A program made the position numbers and the translations under genes. This document shows positions 7,820-16,025 of a stretch of 33,209 nt of DNA, piece after piece (positions within the stretch are counted from its first letter, which is position 1; the number at the start of each line of letters is the position of its first letter). The DNA comes from Pseudomonadota bacterium (GTDB taxonomy: Bacteria > Desulfobacterota > Desulfobulbia > Desulfobulbales > SURF-16), in the NCBI GenBank assembly GCA_030597865.1, contig JAUVQZ010000003.1, positions 1 to 33,209 on the forward strand. Direction: 5' to 3'. Under the pieces are notes generated by a model. The model was not told the origin of the DNA. It saw only the letters and a program-made list of their open reading frames with translations, and searched no databases.

Positions 7820-8922
7820 TATGTGCCCTCTGGGCCAATAACATCGCGCAATGCTTCGACTAATTTTTTGTTTTCTTCCTGGGTTCGGCTGGCTATGCGG
7901 AGATAACGGTCAGATTCCGGCATGGTCTTACCCTGGCAGTGTTTCAGGTAGATATTGTGTTTAATAAACAATTTTTCGGCAATTTCTGGACCAGATGCAG
8001 CGTGATCGGGCAGGCGACAGAAAATATAATTGGCGTCAGGTCGGTAGACGGTCATGCCCGGGATCGTTTGGAGTAGTTCATGAAAATGATCACGATCCGC
8101 CATGACCTTGTTGCAGCTAGCCTTGAATTCCGGCTCATATTGTGGGGAAAGACGCAGAAATTCTTCGGCAAAGCCATTAATATTCCAAATATGCAGTCCT
8201 TGGCGGACTTTTGTGGCAAAATCATGGTTGGCGGTAAGCATGTAGCCAATCCGAATGCCGCAGATGCCATAGGCCTTGCTCATGCTTTTGAAAATGGCCA
8301 GGTTTGGGTGTTTGTCAAGTTCTGTTGCCAAGGTCTCTTGGTCACACTCTTTGGCAAAATCAATGAAAGATTCATCAACGATGAGCATGCAGTCGTGATC
8401 TGCCAATTTCTTAAGTAAGCGAACAAGTTCCACCTTTGGGACCAGCAATGAGGTTGGATTATTCGGCGAAACCACCACTGCCAAACCCGCCTTACAACGG
8501 ATGGCTTCGGCTGCGAATTTGTCAACGTCCAACTGAAAGGAGGGGGCTTCAAGGGCAAATTCAACGACATCGCCGGCAGGCATGGCATTGGCGTATTCAT
8601 TGAACGACGGAACTGGCACAATCAATTTGCGGCCCAGGCCGGCGATAATCTTGATAAGCTCTGCGGCCCCATTACCGACGACAAGGTGCTTTGCTGGCTG
8701 ATTGATCAGCTTGCCCACCAGACCGGCCAGGTCACTTTGGGCAATGGGATAGTTTAACACCAACTGCTTTATTTGCTTGGTAATATGGGCGAAAAAATCC
8801 TCTGGTGGGAAATAGAGGTTGTAGAGGTAGTTGTGGTCGATGAAATCATGCCGCCAATAGCCGCCATGCTGACTGGAGACGAAATCGTAGCGCTCTTGAT
8901 CGGTGGAGTATTTGTTTGTCAT
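7819..8922 (-). CDS. HisC/CobD-like class I/II PLP-dependent aminotransferase or decarboxylase
   Basis: 'SSQHGGYW', 'VVVSPNNPTS', 'IVDESFIDFA', 'FKSMSKAYGICGIRIGYM' (Schiff-base Lys). Stop overlaps the next start (TAATG). Confidence 0.85.
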   Translation of the reverse strand: MTNKYSTDQERYDFVSSQHGGYWRHDFIDHNYLYNLYFPPEDFFAHITKQIKQLVLNYPIAQSDLAGLVGKLINQPAKHLVVGNGAAELIKIIAGLGRKLIVPVPSFNEYANAMPAGDVVEFALEAPSFQLDVDKFAAEAIRCKAGLAVVVSPNNPTSLLVPKVELVRLLKKLADHDCMLIVDESFIDFAKECDQETLATELDKHPNLAIFKSMSKAYGICGIRIGYMLTANHDFATKVRQGLHIWNINGFAEEFLRLSPQYEPEFKASCNKVMADRDHFHELLQTIPGMTVYRPDANYIFCRLPDHAASGPEIAEKLFIKHNIYLKHCQGKTMPESDRYLRIASRTQEENKKLVEALRDVIGPEGT

Positions 8923-8944
8923 TTGAGGTCTATTTATTGTCTGA

Positions 8945-9859
8945 TTATGATGCTATGGGTGTTGCCACCTGACTGGCGGGATAAATGGGGGGTGTTTTTT
9001 TGAGTCGGTCAATGACTGGTAACCGCCTAGGTACAGGTTGATCATTCTGGCCTTTTTGCTTAAGTGGCTTATGGGCAGTTTCCGGGACTGCTGGCTGTTG
9101 ATAGTGACTGCATACTTTGGTCGCAGCCTGCAGGTCCGCAATAGTATCAATCTCATACCAGCGATTGGCATCAAAGAAGACCGGGGCAAGGGATAGGCAA
9201 CCCTCGCTGACCATATCAGCGAAGATTGTTTCGTAATAGCCATTGACCATATTATTGGCAATATGGTGGTCTAATCTTTCTTGAACCCGTTGCCAGGTTA
9301 GGCTGGAAAGGCTGTATATATTGACGGTCTTGTAATGATTATCATCAGTTTTTTTATTGTTGGCCTGAAAGGCCTTAATCTTCTGGTGATTATTGATGGT
9401 CACTGTGGTGCCGTTCATCCAGGGCTGCAACCGGGAGATTGCGATCCGATCAGGCTGGAGCATATCCTCAAGCATTTTCGGGTCGAAAACAAGATCGCTC
9501 TCAATGAGCAGAAAAGGTTCATCTATTGCCTTGCTGGCCAGCCATAATGAGTAAATATTGTTGGTGGTCTTGTATAAGGGGCTGGCGATATAGGTGATTT
9601 CCATATTCCCGGCTCTGGTTCCAAGGAAATTGCGGATAGAATCACCCTGGTGACCGATGACAATAACCAGGCGCTTAAAGTTATGTGATTGGAGAGCGGC
9701 AACTAGCCTGTCAAGAATAGAGTTATTATCAACTTGCACTAAACATTTGGGTACGTTGTCGGTTAGAGGGGCCAGGCGACTGCCTGTTCCTGCTGCCAAC
9801 AGTAGAGCGGTTTGGACATGTGTTTTTTCTAGGCCTGGATGGTTAAGCAGATTCTTCAT
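8945..9859 (-). CDS. LicC/PntC-like phospho-alcohol (phosphocholine/aminoethylphosphonate type) cytidylyltransferase
   Basis: 'TALLLAAGTGSRLAPLTDNVPKCLVQV', 'SPLYKTTNNIYSLWLA', 'LLIESDLVFDPKML', 'RWYEIDTIADL'. Confidence 0.85.
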   Translation of the reverse strand: MKNLLNHPGLEKTHVQTALLLAAGTGSRLAPLTDNVPKCLVQVDNNSILDRLVAALQSHNFKRLVIVIGHQGDSIRNFLGTRAGNMEITYIASPLYKTTNNIYSLWLASKAIDEPFLLIESDLVFDPKMLEDMLQPDRIAISRLQPWMNGTTVTINNHQKIKAFQANNKKTDDNHYKTVNIYSLSSLTWQRVQERLDHHIANNMVNGYYETIFADMVSEGCLSLAPVFFDANRWYEIDTIADLQAATKVCSHYQQPAVPETAHKPLKQKGQNDQPVPRRLPVIDRLKKTPPIYPASQVATPIAS

Positions 9860-10161
9860 ATTTCATTTTCTCCAATTGTATAACCGCCAAGGCCCAAAAG
9901 ACTATACCGCTGTAAATCCGCGGGTTGGTTATTTTGGTGTCGATTTCTTCAGAGAGATAAGCTGAATGGTATAAAGAATAAATCAGCAGAGGCCGAAGAT
10001 GTCGGCGATAAAAAAAGTTGCGATTGCCAAAAGGATCAGTTGGTCAATTCGGAAGGGCAACTTGACATGATACAGTAATGTTAGGTGATGAGTCAAGGTC
10101 TATTGGCTGATTGACGCCCCAGCCCTTATGGTTGCTCAACTCATCTCGGACAGGCTCCTAG

Positions 10162-10305
10162 CGGACTTATTGGGGCGAACTGGACTGTCTTGTCATTGGC
10201 CGTGCCGTGGATTTTGACAAAAAAGAGGACGCCATCATTCTAGATTCGGTGGAAAATATGGGCCATATGGGGGGTGACAATATTGACAGTGGAGCACCAG
10301 GTTAA
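10162..10305 (+). pseudogene. Possible protein fragment of unknown family
   Basis: Open frame between stops: RTYWGELDCLVIGRAVDFDKKEDAIILDSVENMGHMGGDNIDSGAPG*. Protein-like composition, but no start and no family recognised. Confidence 0.25.
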
Positions 10306-10633
10306 AGTGGCAGGCCGAATTGGTTTGCTAGGCGGAGTTGCTGTGTTGGCCAGAATTCTAGAAGTCCTTTAGCAATTGAAATCTCTGGAAGAAAGCGACT
10401 GTGGCATATCGTTGGTTGGGCAATTTTTTGCTCATGGAATCGCCAGACTGCTTACGGCTCTGGCAGGATAGGCACTGGATGCAGTTAAATCGAGAAAGAG
10501 TGTTAATGTATGAGGTTAACGAGTCGTCCCGCCACCTATGTCCCATATCAGGCCCGCCACCCTTTGATTTGGCCAAAGTGAGCGATGATGGTGATCAAGG
10601 TATTTACTGAGAATAATCATGCAGATGATAAGC

Positions 10634-10867
10634 TTAACCTATTGATTCAATGAAGGTCTGTTCCAGTAGATCTTGGAAAAATTTAACATCATATTGAAGG
10701 ATATGATCCTTATGCCAATTGGCTAAAAGATTACCGATTTTCTTAAAATCAAACTTTTGGTCTGCCCGGGACTGCTCTTCATACTTTCTTGCCTTTTTCG
10801 TAAACTCACAATGTAACTGGTGATGAGTGTGAATCGCCCCTGGCTTAGTAGGCACTTCTGGAGGCAT
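10634..10867 (-). pseudogene. C-terminal hemerythrin-like fragment
   Basis: 'HHQLHCEFTKKARKYEEQSRADQKFDFKKIGNLLANWHKDHILQYDVKFFQDLL' resembles the last helices and HxxxxD metal motif of bacteriohemerythrin. The N-terminal half is missing. Confidence 0.5.
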
Positions 10868-10907
10868 TTTTTTACTCAGGGAGGGGCTTTTTCCCGGGGC
10901 GATTCAC
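10829..10907. repeat. 12-bp perfect inverted repeat (gtgaatcgcccc ... ggggcgattcac), REP/MITE-like
   Basis: Copies at 10829-10840 and 10896-10907 flank the 5' end of the hemerythrin-like fragment. Confidence 0.7.
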
Positions 10908-10997
10908 TTCGCAGAAATAATCCGCTATTCTAATCATGACCCGATCTTGAAAAAAGTCGTTCGCCAGAATCGACTAAGTCATGGAAGAGAGAAAAAA

Positions 10998-12773
10998 ATG
11001 CCTGATATAAACAAATCACTTTTATACATAGATGATAACAAAGTGATGCTGAAAATGGTGGGCAGATTTTTTGAAAAATTGGGATATTCTGTCCATCTTG
11101 CTGAAGATGGTAAAAAAGGGATAGAGGTTTTCCGGGAGGTCACCCCTGATATTGTTCTGGTGGACCTTAACATGCCGGAAATGGATGGATTTGGCGTGCT
11201 TGACATACTCTCCAGTGAATATCCAGACATACCGGTAATAGTCATCTCGGGTGATGAAGAGACCGCTGACGTGATACGAGCCTTACGTCTTGGCGCCTGG
11301 AATTACTACACCAAGCCCATCAAAGATCTCGCTCTCATCAGACACGCAGTGGAGGAGGCACTTGATAAGGCAAATCTGCGTAAAGAAAACAAGGCGTACC
11401 AGAAAGGTCTTGAAAGGAAGCTGAGCACAATAATTGATAACTTTCCCGGCTTTGTTTACACCTGTGATAAAGACCACCGGATTAGCTATGTGAACCCACC
11501 CCTCACTTCGTACTTAGGATATGACGCCACTGGCTCTTTATGCCATAAGGCCCTTTTTGGTTTTAACTCCCCATGTCCTTGGTGCGACGATATTTTGCCT
11601 GTTCGCGGCCAGTTTGTAAAACAGGAAATACAGAGCCCGCAGGATGGCCGTTGGTATAGGGTTATTTTGTCGCCGATTCTTGATCAGAATGGAGACCTTT
11701 GGGAACGTGAGGTGATTTTATATGACATTACCGAAAGGAAGCAGCAGATACTTGACCTTGAGGAGAAGGAGAAGTCTTTGCGCAAGGAAAATATACTCTT
11801 ACGCTCCACCTTATCAGACCGTTATAAATTAGGTGGTATCATTGGTAAAAGTAAACCTATGCAGGAGGTTTACGAAACTATTCTTAATGCTGCTGCCAGT
11901 GATGCCAGCGTGATCATTTATGGTGAATCAGGCACGGGAAAGGAGCTTGTGGCAAGCGCTATCCACGAGAACAGTGAGCGAAAAGAGCAATCTCTTGTTT
12001 ACGTAAACTGCGGCGCAATACCGGAAAACCTCATTGAGAGCGAATTCTTTGGATACAAAAAAGGGGCATTCACCGGGGCTAACAAGGATAAACCGGGATA
12101 TCTAGATAGTGCTGACAAAGGGACTTTATTCCTGGACGAGGTGGGGGAAATTCCGCTCAATATGCAGGTTAAACTCTTGCGAGCTATAGAGGGAAACGGT
12201 TTTACGCCCATAGGCGGTACTGAAGTAAAGAAACCTGATGTCCGCATCATTGCTGCTACCAATAGAGACCTGATGGAAGAGGTCAAACAGGGCAGAATGC
12301 GCCAGGATTTTCTCTATCGTATTCATATTATTCCGATTCACATTCCTGCCTTGAGAGAGCGTAAGGAGGATATACCCCTCCTGGTGGAGCATTTTCTTGT
12401 CCACCACGAAACTGATACAGTTCCTCCTGTTTCACCTTCAGTAACAAAGGCATTACAGCAATATGATTGGCCGGGAAATGTTCGGGAGCTCCAGAATACC
12501 CTGAAAAGATTTGTTACCCTGAAAAAGCTTGATTTCATGGGGGGTGACCTGCCGGAGACAGCAGAGGAGGAAGTCTTTGCAGGAGTAGGATCTGAACTGG
12601 GGCGACTGTCGTTGTCTGTTCTTCTTGAAGTCGTTGAAAAAAAGATACTGCTGAATATGCTCGACAAGTATGATTTTAACCGGAGAGCAACTGCAGAGGC
12701 ACTGCAGGTTGACCGCAAAACGCTGTACCGGAAAATGAAACACTTTGGCATAGAAGGCGAGCTTCACAAATAA
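10998..12773 (+). CDS. Sigma-54-dependent response regulator (REC-PAS-AAA+-HTH_8)
   Basis: REC 'LLYIDDNK...DIVLVDLNMPEMDGFGVL...PVIVISGDEE'; PAS with 'SPCPWCDD'; Walker A GESGTGKE; GAFTGANKDKPGYLDSADKGTLFLDEVGE; C-terminal Fis-type HTH. Confidence 0.95.
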   Translation: MPDINKSLLYIDDNKVMLKMVGRFFEKLGYSVHLAEDGKKGIEVFREVTPDIVLVDLNMPEMDGFGVLDILSSEYPDIPVIVISGDEETADVIRALRLGAWNYYTKPIKDLALIRHAVEEALDKANLRKENKAYQKGLERKLSTIIDNFPGFVYTCDKDHRISYVNPPLTSYLGYDATGSLCHKALFGFNSPCPWCDDILPVRGQFVKQEIQSPQDGRWYRVILSPILDQNGDLWEREVILYDITERKQQILDLEEKEKSLRKENILLRSTLSDRYKLGGIIGKSKPMQEVYETILNAAASDASVIIYGESGTGKELVASAIHENSERKEQSLVYVNCGAIPENLIESEFFGYKKGAFTGANKDKPGYLDSADKGTLFLDEVGEIPLNMQVKLLRAIEGNGFTPIGGTEVKKPDVRIIAATNRDLMEEVKQGRMRQDFLYRIHIIPIHIPALRERKEDIPLLVEHFLVHHETDTVPPVSPSVTKALQQYDWPGNVRELQNTLKRFVTLKKLDFMGGDLPETAEEEVFAGVGSELGRLSLSVLLEVVEKKILLNMLDKYDFNRRATAEALQVDRKTLYRKMKHFGIEGELHK

Positions 12774-12871
12774 TCTCATTGTAACTGTTGTCTATACGGC
12801 GACGATTCCCCCCCCCATTACTATTCCTCACTCCTTTTTTGATCTTGTCTTAGGCTGAAAATCAGCTAGTT

Positions 12872-12909
12872 GGGGCATAACTGCCCCGAGAACGGGGTCT
12901 ATATGCCCC
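12872..12909. promoter_or_regulatory. Nested palindrome, candidate enhancer (UAS) or stem-loop upstream of the MCP
   Basis: GGGGCATA (12872) ... CCCCGagaaCGGGG ... TATGCCCC (12902-12909). Further TGCCCC copies lie just downstream. Confidence 0.4.
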
Positions 12910-13068
12910 TTTCGAGCATTTTCTAATTGTTTCAGAAAGTTATCCTTTAAATCCCCTCTGTTTTTCCCTTCTGTGCCCCTAGAAAAGGCATTGCCCCCTC
13001 ATGCTTTTCCTTAGGTGTTTGTCAAAAACTATCTGTTGTTACAGCTACTTGTCGTGTTTTTTGGGGTT

Positions 13069-13085
13069 TTGGCATGGTTGTTGAA
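13069..13085 (+). promoter_or_regulatory. Candidate sigma-54 promoter for the MCP gene
   Basis: TTGGCATG-GTTG-TTGAA: GG at -24 and 10-nt spacing to GA (consensus GC) at -12; ~55 nt before the ATG at 13141. Confidence 0.5.
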
Positions 13086-13140
13086 TTTAAGTATCAGCAA
13101 CCTGTAACTTAATCATGTCATTTGGCATGGAGGAGGCATT

Positions 13141-14718
13141 ATGAAAAATGTGAGATTATCGGTAAAAATAGGAGGGGGGTTTACACTCATCGCCATGATC
13201 CTATTTATCCTTATTGCCTTGTCTTATCATGGTTCACAAAAAAATGTGCACCTCCTTGATGAGTCGATAGTGATGAGCAGGCAAACGTCCATGCTTCAAG
13301 AGATCAAATACAGTGTGGCCCAGGTTCAGCAGTGGTTGACGGATATTTCAGCAACACGCGGACTGGACGGCCTCAATGACGGCTTTGAAGAAGCCAAAGC
13401 TCACAGAGATACGTTCTACGAATACCAGGGAAAACTCTTAAGCGAATACAGGGAGCGAAATGAGACTGACCTGGTGAAGGCCGTTGAGGAGCTTGGCTTA
13501 CAATTTGACGCTTATTATGAAAACGGCAAAAAAATGGCCCGGGGTTATATTGATGGCGGTCCTGCTGTTGGCAATCAAATGATGGGTGACTTTGACGCTG
13601 TTGCGGCAGAGCTCCAGGACACACTGACATCCATAACAGAAGGAGAAGTACAAGAGCATGCTACTGTTTTTGCGGCCCTTAGCACAGGGGTTAATGATAT
13701 TACCTGGAACATTGCCATAGGAGGATCCGTTGCTATTATATTAAGCGCCTTTCTTGGTTTTATTATAACAGGCGCTGTTAGCCGGCCAATAAAAAAAGCA
13801 ACAGCACAGCTAACTGAGGGTGCAGACCAGGTCAACAACTCATCAGAACACATTGCCGCCGCAAGTCAGACGCTGGCTGAAGGAACAACTGAGCAGGCCG
13901 CAGGACTTGAAGAGACATCGTCCTCCCTTGAAGAGCTCTCAGCCATGACCTTGCAGAACGCCAGTAATGCCAACGCCGTCAACGCAATGATGTCTGAGGC
14001 AAATGATCTCGTTGAACGCTCAAGCAAATCCATGGATCAGCTAACCTTATCCATGCAGGAAATTGCCACTGCCAGTGGAGAGACCCAGAAAATTATCAAA
14101 ACCATTGATGATATAGCCTTTCAAACAAACCTCCTCTCCCTGAATGCTGCAGTTGAAGCTGCACGGGCAGGTGAGGCAGGGGCAGGGTTTGCCGTTGTTG
14201 CCGATGAGGTGCGGAATTTAGCAATGCGCGCTTCTGAGGCTGCGAAAGGTACCAGTGAGCTTATCGAGAATTCGCTGACAAAGATTCAGTCAGGCCACCA
14301 GCTTGCCGAAAAGTGTAATGAAGATTTCAGCAAGGTTGCCGAAAATGCCCAGAAGGTTGATGTCCTAGTGGGAGAAATTGCTACAGCCGTTAATGAACAA
14401 TCAGTGGGGATCAGCCAAATCACCACAGCTGTGAATGAGATGGACAAGGTAACTCAGAATAATGCGGCCAATGCAGAAGAGTCCGCGGCAGCGGCAGAAG
14501 AACTCGATACTCTTTCAGAGCAGCTTAGAGAAACCATTCGCGGATTACAGCATATGATAGATGGTGATGAGAACGTTCCAGTATGTAGACCTCCTTTGAG
14601 AGCAAAACAAAAAGCTCTTCCTGAAGGCAGGAGAAACACTGCTGGCAGGCTTATGGGGAACCTTGAAAACATGATTCCTTTGGGTCAACGAGAGGCTTAC
14701 GATTTCGAGGATTTTTAA
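13141..14718 (+). CDS. methyl-accepting chemotaxis protein
   Basis: Two TM segments and '[57 protein letters not shown]' hairpin. GGAGGAGG ribosome-binding site. Confidence 0.95.
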   Translation: MKNVRLSVKIGGGFTLIAMILFILIALSYHGSQKNVHLLDESIVMSRQTSMLQEIKYSVAQVQQWLTDISATRGLDGLNDGFEEAKAHRDTFYEYQGKLLSEYRERNETDLVKAVEELGLQFDAYYENGKKMARGYIDGGPAVGNQMMGDFDAVAAELQDTLTSITEGEVQEHATVFAALSTGVNDITWNIAIGGSVAIILSAFLGFIITGAVSRPIKKATAQLTEGADQVNNSSEHIAAASQTLAEGTTEQAAGLEETSSSLEELSAMTLQNASNANAVNAMMSEANDLVERSSKSMDQLTLSMQEIATASGETQKIIKTIDDIAFQTNLLSLNAAVEAARAGEAGAGFAVVADEVRNLAMRASEAAKGTSELIENSLTKIQSGHQLAEKCNEDFSKVAENAQKVDVLVGEIATAVNEQSVGISQITTAVNEMDKVTQNNAANAEESAAAAEELDTLSEQLRETIRGLQHMIDGDENVPVCRPPLRAKQKALPEGRRNTAGRLMGNLENMIPLGQREAYDFEDF

Positions 14719-14732
14719 ATGCTTATTACCTT

Positions 14733-14776
14733 AATCTAATAAGCAGGGCAGGAGATCCCGTCTTGCTTATTAGATT
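14733..14776. terminator. Stem-loop after the MCP gene, possible terminator
   Basis: aatctaataagca (14733-14745) / tgcttattagatt (14764-14776) perfect inverted repeat; weak T-tract. Confidence 0.5.
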
Positions 14777-15122
14777 TATTGGAGGAGCAAAGGGTGAATG
14801 AAACAATCAGCCAATCTGGCAAATTACTCATTTTTAAATTAGCGAAAGAAGAATATGGAATCTTCTTGGAATAAAAACAAAAAAGTCCAAAGACGGCTGA
14901 TGTTTTGGCGTATAAGGTGCTTTTTGAGGGAAAAAAGGGCACCCTAAGATATTTTATCTAACCTGTGAATGCATGGGGTCTCTCGGCGCCATTCTGTTAT
15001 TCCCTTTCCCTGAACATGATTGTCGGTTAGAAGGTTTGTTTGGGATAAGGGATTTGTTAATGGTTGTAAACGTGTCGTTTCCCGGCCGTAAAAAAGCAAG
15101 TATTCAAGGTAGCTTTAAGAAG

Positions 15123-15542
15123 ATGACTAAAAAAAATATACCAACGCCTATCTGTACAACCTGCAGGGAGTCGGGCGCCCAAAACTATAAAGATGGCGAA
15201 ACCTCTTATATCTGCCCCAATTGCGGTACGGAAATGAGATACCTGCCGGCCGGAGAGCTGTTGAGTTCCGGCGGTAATAAGGGGGAAGAAAATAATGGCT
15301 GGGTGACGAAGTTTTCCGTACTCAGCTCTGAACTCTACTCCGCTAGGGCGATTTTCGGCATAGGTGTTCTGGTCCTGGTTTTAACCCTTTCCTTTTTATG
15401 GTTTGGGGAAATTGGCACTGACAGCGCCCTTTGGAGCGCCGGGTCAGGAGTTTTTCTGGTTGCCCTGGGCATAATTAAATCGATTATGCAGAAGAGAAAA
15501 ATGAAAACGGTCATAGACCAGTATCCCCACTGGAAAAAATGA
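15123..15542 (+). CDS. Zinc-ribbon protein with C-terminal TM hairpin
   Basis: MTKKNIPTPICTTCRESGAQNYKDGETSYICPNCGTEMRYLPAGE..., then two hydrophobic segments. Longer ORF start at 14973. Confidence 0.6.
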   Translation: MTKKNIPTPICTTCRESGAQNYKDGETSYICPNCGTEMRYLPAGELLSSGGNKGEENNGWVTKFSVLSSELYSARAIFGIGVLVLVLTLSFLWFGEIGTDSALWSAGSGVFLVALGIIKSIMQKRKMKTVIDQYPHWKK

Positions 15543-16025
15543 TTGCCGCGTTGGTTTCCCTTTTCACCCCCAACCCTTTGCCAATTGACCCAGGTAATGA
15601 CGATTATTGGATCGAAAGTGAAAGGGGCAGATCCCTGTTTAGTGGCCACCGCAAATATCTTCAGGCAGAATTCTGACCCGGTAAGATGGTGTGAGGCCGA
15701 TGTTGATGGGCGCCCAAATCCGGCTGTTTTTTCGTTTTCTGTTGTCCTCTGCTCCTTTTGGGATTTCCCAGGATTATGAACCCTAAGCAGCATCCTTTGG
15801 GTAGATTCTCAAACATTTCACCCCGCCCTCTCCTAACAGTTTTATTGTTGCCAGGTATGATCCTAAGGAATTAAGGAGAGTGCTTAATTCCCAGCTGGCA
15901 AGCGTCTTTTTCGAAAAACAAACATTAATAGTGGAGATGTCATAGGCCTGCCGTGCCTTTGCATTAACATGGTGATCTGCCCTTTTTCACCTGAAGAAAA
16001 GTTGCGGATAAAATTCACCTGACGG

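Noticed and set aside
13120-13138. Second sigma-54-like match (TTGGCATGGAGGAGGCA)
   Set aside because: Overlaps the Shine-Dalgarno and lies directly at the start codon; too close to act as the promoter.
15560-15800. Plus-strand 78-aa ORF and flanking region
   Set aside because: No motif, no clear RBS; probably non-coding or decayed sequence.
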